39,215 nt of DNA from Oscillatoriales cyanobacterium (GTDB taxonomy: Bacteria > Cyanobacteriota > Cyanobacteriia > Cyanobacteriales > Microcoleaceae), in assembly GCA_004293365.1 (NCBI GenBank), contig RDYN01000036.1, positions 1 through 39,215 of the forward strand, read 5' to 3'. Positions 16,083 to 25,019 of this stretch are shown here, in pieces. Under the pieces are notes generated by a model. It was not told the origin of the DNA and did no database searches. It saw nothing but the letters and a program-made list of their open reading frames with translations. A program made the position numbers and the translations under genes. Every line of letters begins with the position of its first letter. The stretch's first letter is position 1.

Positions 16083-17057
16083 ATGCAAAAAGACCTCAGC
16101 TTCGTAATTCCCGTTCACAATGAAGAAGCCACACTGAAATTACTGTTTGAAAAAATTAGCATCGTCATGTCCCAAACAGGAATTGACAATTACGAAGTCA
16201 TTTTCATAGACGACGGTAGCCGCGATGCTTCTTGGCGAGAAATTGCTGATTTAGCCAGTCAATTTCCCCAACGAATTAAAGCGATCAGAATGCGCCGCAA
16301 TTTTGGCAAATCCTCCGCACTTTCAGCAGGATTTCGCAATGCAGCCGGGAAAATTATCTTTACTCTTGATGCAGATTTACAGGATGACCCAGCCGAAATT
16401 CCCAAATTTTTAGATTGTCTAGAATTAGGATTTGATTTGGTCTCTGGTTGGCGAAAACAGCGGAATGACCCCCTCTCGAAAACCTTGCCTTCGAGGCTGT
16501 TTAATGCCGTTGCGTGTTTGCTGACTGGGGTGAAAATGCACGATATGAATTGCGGTTTCAAGGCTTATCGGCGGGAAGTTTTACACTCAATTAAATTGTA
16601 TGGGGAATTGCACCGCTATATTCCAGCTTTAGCCAACAATTTAGGGTTTAAAATTGGCGAAGTAGTTGTCGAACACCATCCGCGAAAACACGGTAAATCG
16701 AATTACGGTTGGGAACGCTACGCGCGGGGTTTTATTGATTTGTTGACGGTGTTGGCGACTACTCAGTATTTGCACAAACCGGGTCATTTGTTTGGCGGAT
16801 TGGGGTTGTGTTTTGGCTTGGTGGGGACTGTTTCGCTGAGTTATTTGATTGTGATTTGGTTTCTGAATTTAGCCGGGATGCACTTTGGGCCGATCGGGAA
16901 TCGACCTTTGTTGTTTTTTGGGATTTTGTGTACAATTCTGTCGGTGCAGTTGATTTCTTTGGGGATTTTGGCTGAGTTGATTGCGCGGAATGTGGCTGTT
17001 GATTATGTGGACAAGCAGATTTGCGAAATTATTGATGATTCGGGTTTTGATATTTAA
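16083..17057 (+). CDS. GT2 polyprenyl-phosphate glycosyltransferase with two C-terminal membrane segments
   Basis: A 324-residue protein of the GtrB/DPM1-like group. FVIPVHNEEATL starts the GT-A fold, DADLQDDP (96-103) holds the DxD metal site, MNCGFKAYRREV and ELHRYIP (~175-181) are family signatures, and two membrane helices lie at ~236-260 and ~276-300. Enzymes of this type load a sugar onto undecaprenyl phosphate for use by a GT-C enzyme outside the membrane; the adjacent large membrane proteins are candidates for that partner. Compared with the GT2 at 1940 it keeps its membrane pair. A 31-bp tandem repeat follows the stop. Confidence 0.93.
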   Translation: MQKDLSFVIPVHNEEATLKLLFEKISIVMSQTGIDNYEVIFIDDGSRDASWREIADLASQFPQRIKAIRMRRNFGKSSALSAGFRNAAGKIIFTLDADLQDDPAEIPKFLDCLELGFDLVSGWRKQRNDPLSKTLPSRLFNAVACLLTGVKMHDMNCGFKAYRREVLHSIKLYGELHRYIPALANNLGFKIGEVVVEHHPRKHGKSNYGWERYARGFIDLLTVLATTQYLHKPGHLFGGLGLCFGLVGTVSLSYLIVIWFLNLAGMHFGPIGNRPLLFFGILCTILSVQLISLGILAELIARNVAVDYVDKQICEIIDDSGFDI

Positions 17058-17069
17058 CTGTTTATATTA

Positions 17070-17260
17070 TGATGTTTGTAGTGAGGACTTTAGTCCTCTG
17101 ATTTTGAAGAAGGACTGAAGTCCTCACTACGAACCTGAAGAAGGACTGAAGTCCTCACTACGAACCTGAAGAAGGACTGAAGTCCTCACTACGAACCCGA
17201 AGAAGGACTGAAGTCCTCACTACGAACCTGAAGAAGGACTGAAGTCCTCACTACGAACCT
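17070..17260. repeat. Five tandem 31-bp units of the GGACTGAAGTCC family
   Basis: An inverted unit (GTAGTGAGGACTTTAGTCC) near 17076 is followed by five direct copies of a 31-base unit containing GAAGAAGGACTGAAGTCCTC. These start at 17106, 17137, 17168, 17199 and 17230, with one C/T change. The units are contiguous with no spacers. The array runs into the 3' end of the minus-strand gene at 17251. Confidence 0.92.
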
Positions 17261-19089
17261 GTGATTTTAAAGATTATCCATTTGCCTTGTTTATCTACTA
17301 TTTCTCCTGGAATATTTGGATGCCAATCGCTGCGAGTCAGGATATAATCGGCATGATATGTTTGGGCTACTTTGACTAAATCCGCACTGCTGCGACGGCT
17401 GAATAAGTCGTTCCCTCCCCAAATCATTTGCGGGTTTAAGGGAACTCCTAAAACAGCTTCCATGCGATTTTGCCACTCTTTGATTCCTGTTTCTGTTAAG
17501 GGAAAGTTCTTAAAATTAACTACTATAGATCTCTGAGAGTAAAACTGGAAGCTGGTAACTGAAGGTGGAATTAATATGAGTGCATCTTGATTGCTAATTT
17601 GCGAAAAGTGTACAGCTAATCTGTTTAAGTCGTCGCTGGGTACTACATTAATATTGACTCTTTTTTGAAATATTTCTAATATTGGTTTTGGTAAAATGCC
17701 TGCTACTCCAAAAACTAAGATGGCGGTAGTTGCCAAGGCTAAAATATGGGTTACTATTTGTGTGAGTGGTGTAGATATAGATGTTTGTTCTAAAATGAAA
17801 GGCAAGGCAAGAATTGAAAAGAGGATAGGTATGCTAATTAGGCGATTGCCTATTATTTCCCACGAATCAGTCAGCGGATATATTAAACTAAAAATCAACG
17901 TTCCTGCTGTCAAAATCCATAGCAATATATTGTATCTCTTGGGAAATACGTAATTTCTGGTTTGCCAAATTGATAATCCTAGGAAAATTACACCTCTAAA
18001 AGGCAAAGTCAGTACAGCTAGTAGCAGAAGACTAACAGCTATTTTTTTATTATTATAAAGTCTATCGACGGTTAAACTAACGGCAATAAATATAATTAAT
18101 TGAGCGAAAGGTACAGTTCTAGCTAATTGCAGTTTGGCGATTAAAGCTAGCGGGTAAACTTCTACAAATATGTAGTTTAGAAACAGTGCAAAAATTGACG
18201 TGCCAACAATTATGTAAAAATCAAGCTTGTCTTTTTTTGGGAGTGAATCGGTATTTTTGATGCACAGCAAGCCGCCAATGATGAAACAGATAAAGTTGAA
18301 CCAATTTCCAAGAGTCCAGTTTGAGGGAAGGATGTGGTGAGGATTGCGGACTTTGGCGTGGATGAATACAAACTCGGCATTGTCGATGGTTTGAGTGCCG
18401 GTAGTACCTGTCAATAACATGGGTACGTACACTATACTTGACATGGCTGCTAAAAGCGCGATCGCCCAAATCAACTTTTTGAACTGCTGCTCTCTTACAC
18501 ATTCTATCAGTAAAACGGGAACCATCATCAATCCCGGCAGCAAACCCACTAAAAATTGCAGCAGACAAGCCAGTCCAAAAAAGAAATATCCTGTCAGCCA
18601 TTTCTGACGCAAACTAAAGTAAATTCCCCAGATTGCGACACCCATTGCGAAGGTACTCGGTACTGATTTTGTGGAAAATATCAGCGTGTTTCCCACATCT
18701 GTAAATGAAGCGGCTAAACACAAGAAACTCATTGCTGCTACTGGCAGTTGTGAATTAGTATATATTCTGATAATTTCCAGACAAGCTAGGATAACTGAAC
18801 TAAAGGCTAGGAATTGATAAATAAAATGTACTAAGGGGATACTTAACCCTAGGTTTGCTAACAAATAAATGATATGATAATAATAGTATCTCGGATTAAA
18901 TTTAACCATTTCCTGAACGTGATAGTCATTTTTGTAGAGTTCAGGATTGAGCAGGGATTGGATTTGTGGCAATTCGGGAAAGTTGCCTCCTATCGGGAAC
19001 TTATACCCTACTGCTATGAATGAGCCGATGATGATAACAGTATAGAGAGATAGGTTAAAATATCTGTTTGATCTTTCAGTTTTCTGCAT
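17251..19089 (-). CDS. Large polytopic membrane protein of unknown function in the glycan locus
   Basis: A 612-residue protein with about 12-13 hydrophobic segments and a C-terminal soluble domain of about 130 residues. An extracytoplasmic loop after the first helix contains NPELYKNDYHVQ, and a second region has ASFTDVGNTLIFSTKSVPST. The layout resembles GT-C glycosyltransferases or glycan polymerases, but I do not recognise a defined family. It is convergent with the GT2 gene. Its last two codons (Gly-Ser) and the TAG stop lie in the flanking 31-bp repeat, so the repeat has set its C-terminus. The ATG at 19089 is preceded by an unremarkable leader. Confidence 0.8.
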   Translation of the reverse strand: MQKTERSNRYFNLSLYTVIIIGSFIAVGYKFPIGGNFPELPQIQSLLNPELYKNDYHVQEMVKFNPRYYYYHIIYLLANLGLSIPLVHFIYQFLAFSSVILACLEIIRIYTNSQLPVAAMSFLCLAASFTDVGNTLIFSTKSVPSTFAMGVAIWGIYFSLRQKWLTGYFFFGLACLLQFLVGLLPGLMMVPVLLIECVREQQFKKLIWAIALLAAMSSIVYVPMLLTGTTGTQTIDNAEFVFIHAKVRNPHHILPSNWTLGNWFNFICFIIGGLLCIKNTDSLPKKDKLDFYIIVGTSIFALFLNYIFVEVYPLALIAKLQLARTVPFAQLIIFIAVSLTVDRLYNNKKIAVSLLLLAVLTLPFRGVIFLGLSIWQTRNYVFPKRYNILLWILTAGTLIFSLIYPLTDSWEIIGNRLISIPILFSILALPFILEQTSISTPLTQIVTHILALATTAILVFGVAGILPKPILEIFQKRVNINVVPSDDLNRLAVHFSQISNQDALILIPPSVTSFQFYSQRSIVVNFKNFPLTETGIKEWQNRMEAVLGVPLNPQMIWGGNDLFSRRSSADLVKVAQTYHADYILTRSDWHPNIPGEIVDKQGKWIIFKITGS

Positions 19090-19348
19090 TGACGGTTCAA
19101 GTTTTTTGAGCTGATATTAAAGTGAAGGGGCTTTTTTATGAACCGTAGAGGCGCAGAGGGTTCAGAGGAGGAAAAAATAGAGGAAGTAGAAGGGAATGTA
19201 AAAGATTTATACTGATTTAATTAGTCCTTGGGCGCGAAGTTTATTAGTCGCTATATAGCCTTTGTCAAAAAAGTGAGGTATGCCCTCTTTGCCCTCTTTT
19301 TCCGATACCCATGAGGTATGACTCACAGCTTATATAACCATTTAAACT

Positions 19349-19442
19349 AATACCATTTTTCTGTGAATCTGCATAGAATATATTTTTTACAGGAAAGGAT
19401 TCCTGGCGTTCATTCTATGTAGCGATTTACAGAATTGGTATA
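19349..19442. repeat. Imperfect inverted-repeat element with ATACCA(A/T)TT ends
   Basis: AATACCATTTTTCTGT and GCATAGAATA on the left pair with TTCTATGT and ACAGAATTGGTAT on the right, giving a 94-base imperfect hairpin. The ATACCAATT terminus is shared with the element at 28777-28878. Confidence 0.65.
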
Positions 19443-19531
19443 AGAGGGCTAAAGCCCAACAACGTACCTTATCTTTTTGAGAAAGGCTATACTTCTATTA
19501 TATCTATTAGATCGATCGCCCCAATCACTAC

Positions 19532-19553
19532 AAAACCCGCAAAAGCGGGTTTT
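19532..19553 (-). terminator. Terminator after the PRC-barrel gene
   Basis: AAAACCCGC-AAAA-GCGGGTTTT is a perfect 9-bp stem with a 4-base loop, about 40 bases past the stop of the minus-strand PRC-barrel gene. It is symmetrical and can act on both strands. Confidence 0.75.
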
Positions 19554-19591
19554 CCAACAGTATCTTAGAGAGGGACTTCCGTGGATTAATC

Positions 19592-20611
19592 CTAATAACC
19601 AGGCTCTTCTTCGTACTCAGGAGTCTTAGTCTTCTCAGGAATATTCACCCGAGGAGCCTGGTAAGGCTTCGGTGCTTCATCGTCAGCCCAAGCATCCGCC
19701 TCCACATCATCCTCGTACTCGTACTCCACCACCACAGGCTCCTTCGGGGGAGCAACCTGAGGGCGAGTGTATTGCTTCTCTTCGTACTCGTCTTCCTCGT
19801 AATCGTCTTCGCCGCCCCAATTATCTTCTTCATAATCATCATAATCGTCGATCGGCTGAGGCTGCGGCATCGCGCGCATCTGCTGCTGTCGTACCGGTGG
19901 GCGATTCCACTGCGAATCCTCATCCCAAGGAACTTCCTCAACCACAGGCGCCGCTACCTTGCTTCGCATTTCCGGTGCAGGAATCCGCACGCCCGGGCCC
20001 AATTGATATTCCGTAGCCACCGGTTTCGGATAATAACCTTGCTCGTCCTCTTCCCTTTCCCAAGGTGCTTGTCCCAAACCGACGCGCTCCAGCAAACCCA
20101 CGCTAAGCTGCCTCAGCCTTTCCTCGGAACCTTCAAACACAATCAAGCGGTTGGGGCCGCTGCTGACAACTTCCTCAATCCCCAACTCGTAGGTGCTGAG
20201 AACTTGGTCGGGGATTTGGGGGATTCCGATGGAAGCGATGACGATAGAAACTAACTTACCGTCTTCCGGGTCGAATCTAAAGCCGCGCACCCTTCCCAAA
20301 AGTTCGCCGGTTTCGGTAATCACTTCGCTGTTAATCAAAATGCTGTAGACTTCAACATCAACATCATCTTCGATCGCACTTTCATCTTCCACTAACAGCA
20401 CGTCGCCAATTTCGCTGACATTACTGAGGAACATAAACTTCGGCATTCCAGCGACCGCAAATATATTATCACGCAGACCGATCGCCACAACTTCCCGCCG
20501 ATCGATGTCCACCCACAATTGACTGACTACACCCAAGCGCTTACCTCTGTCGCGGGTGATAACCTGAGTGCCTAGAATATCGGAGCGTTGGCAGATTTGT
20601 TCGGATGTCAT
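19592..20611 (-). CDS. PRC-barrel domain protein with acidic disordered tail
   Basis: A 339-residue protein. Two PRC-barrel units are visible at ~8-80 (LGTQVITRDRGKRLGVVSQL) and ~95-165 (EVITETGELLGRVRGFRFDP), followed by a linker and a low-complexity C-terminus (~205-339) rich in Glu, Asp, Tyr and Pro (for example DDYDDYEEDNWGGEDDYEED). PRC barrels bind partner proteins or small ligands, as in photosynthetic reaction-centre subunit H and RimM. The role of this cyanobacterial type is not known to me. It is transcribed in the same direction as smc upstream, separated from it by 206 bases holding a composite repeat, so it probably has its own promoter. Confidence 0.88.
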   Translation of the reverse strand: MTSEQICQRSDILGTQVITRDRGKRLGVVSQLWVDIDRREVVAIGLRDNIFAVAGMPKFMFLSNVSEIGDVLLVEDESAIEDDVDVEVYSILINSEVITETGELLGRVRGFRFDPEDGKLVSIVIASIGIPQIPDQVLSTYELGIEEVVSSGPNRLIVFEGSEERLRQLSVGLLERVGLGQAPWEREEDEQGYYPKPVATEYQLGPGVRIPAPEMRSKVAAPVVEEVPWDEDSQWNRPPVRQQQMRAMPQPQPIDDYDDYEEDNWGGEDDYEEDEYEEKQYTRPQVAPPKEPVVVEYEYEDDVEADAWADDEAPKPYQAPRVNIPEKTKTPEYEEEPGY

Positions 20612-20660
20612 TCTAACTCTAATCCTGATTTATGCAAGTATATATATCACTGAACACCAT

Positions 20661-20796
20661 CAGTCGATTTTAGATTTTAGATTTTAGATTTTAGATATAC
20701 TCGCAGCGCCGTGAATCTGGAAGCTTGAGCTATGGTCTAAAATTGTAATCTTTCAACGACTTAAGTGCGCGGAACGGTATCCGTTTTTGGCTGGGG
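20661..20796. repeat. Composite repeat of about 140 bp, copy 1
   Basis: Reading + to -, CAGTCGATTTTAGAT heptamers are followed by GAATCTGGAAGCTTGAGCT, GGTCTAAAATTG and finally CCGTTTTTGGCTGGGG. Its reverse complement matches the elements at 31264-31402 and 37892-38033 over the whole length, with the same order of blocks. Confidence 0.85.
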
Positions 20797-20817
20797 CCGT
20801 CAACCTAGACTCCGGGA

Positions 20818-23800
20818 CTATAACTTAAGTCCGATGACCTGAGTATAAGCTCCCCGCGCTTGAGTAACGCCAATTGTACGCTGGGCCGATTGAATCATAG
20901 GTCGCCGCAAACTCACAACAATAAACTGGGCTTGTTCAGACTGTCGTTTTATCATTCTAGCTAATCGCTCCACATTTGCCCCATCCAAAAACATATCCAC
21001 TTCATCAAAAGCATAAAACGTAGACGGGCGGTAGCGTTGCAGAGCAAAAATAAAACTCAGGGCCGTCAGCGACTTTTCGCCACCAGACATGGAAGCCAGC
21101 CGCTGAACGGGTTTCCCCTTCGGATGAGCGACCAAATTCAAACCGCTGCTGAAGGGGTCTTCCTGGTCATCTAGCTGGAGATAGCCATCGCCTTCGGAAA
21201 GTTCCGCAAAGATAGTCTGGAAGTTCTCGTTAACCGCATCGAAAGCTTCTTTAAATGCGCGCCGCCTGAGCGTGGTAAAATTTTCGATTCTCAACAAAAG
21301 TTCAGTGCGTTCTCCTGCTAATGTCGTCAATTTTTGACTTAATTCTTGCAGGCGTTCTTGAGTGCGGTTGTACTCTTCTAATGCTAGCATATTCACCGGC
21401 TCTAAAGCTTGAATGCGTTTCGCGATCGCCTTTACTTCCTGCTGCAATTCGGTCAAATTAGCTTTCTCGACATTTTCAGGAATCGACGGCACCGGATCGG
21501 GCATTTCCGCCCGCTGCGTTTCCATGAGAGTGCGGACGGCGGCTAATTGTTCCCGGCGTTCTTGCTGAGTTTCGTGCAGTTTTTGCAACTGCCATTGTAA
21601 CTGTTGTTTGGCCAAATGCTGCTCTCGCAGTTGCGATTCCGCGCGATCGCGATCGCCCTTTTCCAAACCCAATTTTTCCTCAATTTGGGCCAAACTAGCC
21701 TTACCAGCCGCAATTTGTGCGTCGAGTTCCAACTGCTGCGAAATAATCCGATTCACAGCATCAATCCCCGCGTTTTGCTGAACTTGCCATTCCTGCAATT
21801 TCTCGCTGCCTTCCTTAATTTTCTCCTCCAAACGCCCGAATTGATTTTGCAAGTCTACAAGACGCTGCTGGACGTTTCTCAGAGCTAATTCGCGCTCTTG
21901 CAGTTGCGCTTCTCGATCGCGCAAACCCGACTGCATTTGCTGCCATTCGCTGTGACTGTTCGACTCTTCTAACTGCGCCAAAGTTTGGCGGTACTGCTGC
22001 AATTGAGTTTCTTGGGCGGGCAATTCTCTCTCCAGCAACTGCAATCGCGATCGCGAATCAGTCAATTCCTGAGTATTTTTAGCAATTTGCGATCGCACCT
22101 GTTGCTGTTGCGCCTGCAAATTCTTAATTTCCGACTCCAACTGTTCCAAGCGCAACTGATGTTCGCGCAAACTCTGCTTTGCCTCCATCAATTCTTGACT
22201 GCGAGTTTTGACAGCAACAGCAGCGCGATCGATCGCAATTTTGCACCGTTCCAAAATCCGCTCAATTTCCTCAATACGTTCTTGCAAAGCAGCAATTGTC
22301 CGCGCTTCCTCCGCAGCATCCATAGCATCAACCGTACCAAAATGTAAGGTAGATTTATTAGTAGAACTTCCCCCAGTCATCGCGCCGCTAGTTTCCAGAA
22401 TTTCCCCATCCAAAGTGACAATCCGGTACTGTCCCAAATAGCGGCGGGCATCAGTGAGGTTGCTAAACACAACCGTACTGCCAAAAACGTAAGCAAAAAT
22501 CTCCTGATAGCGCCCATCGCACTCAATCAAATTCACAGCCGCATCCACAAAACCAGCCGCGCGGCGCAAATTTTCATTCACCGAAAACCTGCCGCCCCTA
22601 ATCTTATTCAAAGGCAAAAACGTCATCCTTCCCGCCCGTTTTTGCTTCAACAATTCGATCGCAGCAGCCCCCACACTATCATTTTCCACAACCATATTAC
22701 CCATGCGGGCACCCGCCGCAATTTCCAGCGCCAACTGAAAGCGCGGTTCCACCCGGCCCAGTTGAGCCACCAAGCCGCAAACTCCGCCAATTCCGCTTTG
22801 CGCGATAATTTTTGCAGTAAACGTGCCGCTGGCTTCTTGCTGGGCTTGAAACTGCACTTCTAGCTTATCTAACTTGCGCTGTCTTTCCCGCTGTTCTTCC
22901 AGCAAACGAGTTTGAGTTTCCTGTTGCAATTGCAATTCTTGTTCGGCTGCGACTACAATCTGATTCAGCGATTCTACTTGCAAAGCAGCAACTTTTTGGG
23001 TTTCCCCAAGGCTTGATTGCTGAACTTTTTTCGCTGCTATTTCCTGTTCCAATACTTGCAGCGATTGGTTTTGTTCTTGAATTTGACTTTGCAGGCGATC
23101 GGCTCTTTCGCCAATAGTAGCTTGTTCGGTGCGCTGCGGCTCCAAAGTTTGCTGAATTGTTTCGATTTGGCGGTGGAGTTCCGTTTGCTGCTGCACCCAA
23201 GCTTCTGCTGTCGAGGCGATCGCATTTGCAACTTCCCGATTGTCAGCTAAACTTTGCTGGGCTTCGTCTCGCTGTTCCTGCAAAGTATCTATTTGAGACT
23301 TAACATAAGATATTTCAATCTCAATTTGCTCCAAACTTTGGCGAAATTGCCGAACTTCTTCCTCAGTTTGTGCTATATTAGCCGCCATTTGTCCAGCAGT
23401 TGTTTCCAAATCCTGTTTGCGGTTTTGGAGTTGGCGTCTTTCCGCTTCCTGAGTGGCAATATTTGCTTGCAAAGCCAACAATTCCGACTCGCCCAAAGCT
23501 TTAACGCGAGCATTCAGCGCGTCTAATTCGGCGGTTGCTGCTTGAATTTGGGTGCTAATTGCTTGCAGTTGTTCGGTGAGAGATGTAGAATTGCGATCGC
23601 CCGTTTCGATTTGTTCGCGCAGTTTCCACTCTTGCTTTTGCAACTGGCGGAACTTCAGAACAATTTCCCACTGCGACTTTTCTTGAAATTCCGCCCGCAA
23701 CTTTTGATATTTTTCGGCTTTTGCGCGATCGTTCGCCAGTCTATCGCGCTGAGAAATCAGTTCTTTTTCAACAATACTGCTGCGCTCTTCAACTTCCTTA

Positions 23801-24627
23801 ACTTCATCCAACTTCTGCTTGGCGAGAGAGATTTTGCGATCGAATTGAGCAACACCTGCCAATTCATCAATAATTTCTCGACGTTCCTTAGAATTCATCG
23901 AAATAATGCTAGTAACATCTCCTTGCAAAACAACGTTATAACCTTCGGGATAAATTCGCAAACGGTTGAGTTGTTCGTGCAGTTGAGTCAGCGTACAAGG
24001 TGCGCCGTTAATGTAATAATTTGACGTGTAAGTTCCTTGACGAGTGACTCGCAGTTTGCGCGTCACGCTCCACTCATCTGATTTTAGATTTTGGATTTTA
24101 GATTTTAGATTATTGGCGAGTAATTGTCCGTTGTTTTCTTGACTGGTGGCGATTTCTATTTCTTCGACTTCTTCAACAGATAAATCTTCCGATTCTGGAT
24201 TTGAGATTTGAGATTTTTGATTCGATGATTGTCCGTTGTTGTCTTCAGTTTCGGGAATTTCGATTGCTTCTACATCTTCTACTTCAGCAGACAAATCATC
24301 CGCTGCCTTTTCTTCCTCATCCTCATCCCCATCTTCATCCTGGGCGAACCATTCCTCACCCACATCTTCCAGCGCAAAGGTAGCAGTCACGCTAGCCTCA
24401 ATCGTACCGCGCTTGTTTTGGGCGCTGTTCACCAAATCCGGCAAACGTTCAGCCCGCATTCCCTTAGAAGTTGAAAGTCCCAGACAAAACAGCAAAGCGT
24501 CGAGGATGTTGGACTTCCCTGAACCGTTGGGCCCGGAAACCACAGTAAAACCGGGCAGCACGGGAATGGACGTTGTGCCGCCAAAAGATTTAAAGTTAGT
24601 TAGTTCGATCCGCTTAATGTGAACCAT
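20818..24627 (-). CDS. smc: Chromosome segregation ATPase SMC
   Basis: A 1269-residue protein, longer than the usual ~1170-1200. The head begins with IKRIELTNFKSF and Walker A GPNGSGKS (32-39). Two long coiled coils flank a hinge (about residues 610-760, with IAQSGIGGVCGLVAQLG and DGEILETSGAMTGGS). The C-terminal head has the signature SGGEKSLTALSFIF and Walker B YAFDEVDMFLD. It condenses and segregates DNA with ScpA and ScpB; scpA is at 38234-39043. The extra length comes from an acidic insert at ~92-185 that contains two related ~36-residue units, each ending in a segment coded by TTTTAGA-type heptamers (NLKSKIQNLKS). The ATG at 24627 overlaps a small upstream reading frame. Confidence 0.97.
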   Translation of the reverse strand: MVHIKRIELTNFKSFGGTTSIPVLPGFTVVSGPNGSGKSNILDALLFCLGLSTSKGMRAERLPDLVNSAQNKRGTIEASVTATFALEDVGEEWFAQDEDGDEDEEEKAADDLSAEVEDVEAIEIPETEDNNGQSSNQKSQISNPESEDLSVEEVEEIEIATSQENNGQLLANNLKSKIQNLKSDEWSVTRKLRVTRQGTYTSNYYINGAPCTLTQLHEQLNRLRIYPEGYNVVLQGDVTSIISMNSKERREIIDELAGVAQFDRKISLAKQKLDEVKEVEERSSIVEKELISQRDRLANDRAKAEKYQKLRAEFQEKSQWEIVLKFRQLQKQEWKLREQIETGDRNSTSLTEQLQAISTQIQAATAELDALNARVKALGESELLALQANIATQEAERRQLQNRKQDLETTAGQMAANIAQTEEEVRQFRQSLEQIEIEISYVKSQIDTLQEQRDEAQQSLADNREVANAIASTAEAWVQQQTELHRQIETIQQTLEPQRTEQATIGERADRLQSQIQEQNQSLQVLEQEIAAKKVQQSSLGETQKVAALQVESLNQIVVAAEQELQLQQETQTRLLEEQRERQRKLDKLEVQFQAQQEASGTFTAKIIAQSGIGGVCGLVAQLGRVEPRFQLALEIAAGARMGNMVVENDSVGAAAIELLKQKRAGRMTFLPLNKIRGGRFSVNENLRRAAGFVDAAVNLIECDGRYQEIFAYVFGSTVVFSNLTDARRYLGQYRIVTLDGEILETSGAMTGGSSTNKSTLHFGTVDAMDAAEEARTIAALQERIEEIERILERCKIAIDRAAVAVKTRSQELMEAKQSLREHQLRLEQLESEIKNLQAQQQQVRSQIAKNTQELTDSRSRLQLLERELPAQETQLQQYRQTLAQLEESNSHSEWQQMQSGLRDREAQLQERELALRNVQQRLVDLQNQFGRLEEKIKEGSEKLQEWQVQQNAGIDAVNRIISQQLELDAQIAAGKASLAQIEEKLGLEKGDRDRAESQLREQHLAKQQLQWQLQKLHETQQERREQLAAVRTLMETQRAEMPDPVPSIPENVEKANLTELQQEVKAIAKRIQALEPVNMLALEEYNRTQERLQELSQKLTTLAGERTELLLRIENFTTLRRRAFKEAFDAVNENFQTIFAELSEGDGYLQLDDQEDPFSSGLNLVAHPKGKPVQRLASMSGGEKSLTALSFIFALQRYRPSTFYAFDEVDMFLDGANVERLARMIKRQSEQAQFIVVSLRRPMIQSAQRTIGVTQARGAYTQVIGLKL
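24080..24224. repeat. Heptamer repeats inside smc
   Basis: GATTTTAGATTTTGGATTTT and following heptamers cover 24080-24112. A decayed version (GGATTTGAGATTTGAGATTT) covers 24191-24224. Both are read in frame on the minus strand as NLKSKIQNLKS and NQKSQISNPES. The surrounding DNA is also duplicated. Confidence 0.85.
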
Positions 24628-24799
24628 TTGCTAGGACTAACTTTGGCTCTAGGGTGTTGTCACAGGGTAGCACAGGCATTGGGGCGATCGACAACGTGCG
24701 AACTTTTCGGCATTGTCGATCGAACAGGTATATGCCACTTTTGTCAACAACCAAGTCAAATTCAACTTCTTCAAAAGCTGGTTGAGAAGGGTGCAGCAT
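24614..24799 (-). CDS. Possible small protein overlapping the smc start
   Basis: A 61-residue reading (MLHPSQPAFEEVEFDLVV...) from ATG 24799, preceded by GGTGGGGG at about 8 bases. A GTG at 24901 would give 95 residues with a less convincing N-terminus. It ends 14 bases inside smc in another frame, a common coupling arrangement. The stretch FEEVEFDLVVDKSGIYLFD reads like protein, but I do not recognise a family. It may be a real leader gene of smc or a chance frame. Confidence 0.35.
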   Translation of the reverse strand: MLHPSQPAFEEVEFDLVVDKSGIYLFDRQCRKVRTLSIAPMPVLPCDNTLEPKLVLANGSH

Positions 24800-25019
24800 C
24801 GGCGCCCCCACCGACAGCAGCAAAGAAAAGTAAAGTTTGATACAAATAACTTCATGAAACTCAATCGGCCTTAATTTGGCGATCGTACCTGAAATCCTCA
24901 CCCAGCAAGAATTTAGCCAAGATAAAGTCGGACGTTCCTGACATTACCCCCTAGACATATCAAAACTTTCCGGTAAAATCGAAACCAAAATTAATAATGT
25001 ATAAAGTAGCGAAACAAAT

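Larger units (their letters stand above)
19090..19591. other. Intergenic region, about 500 bases
   Basis: No convincing gene is present. It contains a purine-rich stretch near 19140-19200, a CCCTCTTTGCCCTCTTT direct repeat near 19280-19300, the inverted-repeat element at 19349-19442 and the terminator at 19532-19553. Confidence 0.7.

Noticed and set aside
17106..17260. Five regularly spaced repeats resembling a CRISPR array
   Set aside because: The 31-base units are contiguous with no variable spacers, no leader is seen and there are no cas genes. The unit belongs to a dispersed palindromic family.
19672..20254. Plus-strand frames opposite the PRC-barrel gene
   Set aside because: They are antisense to an acidic low-complexity coding region and give Arg/Pro/His-rich products typical of shadow frames.
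21604..24024. Several plus-strand frames opposite smc
   Set aside because: Leu/Phe/Gln-rich shadows of coiled-coil codons; smc is certain on the other strand.
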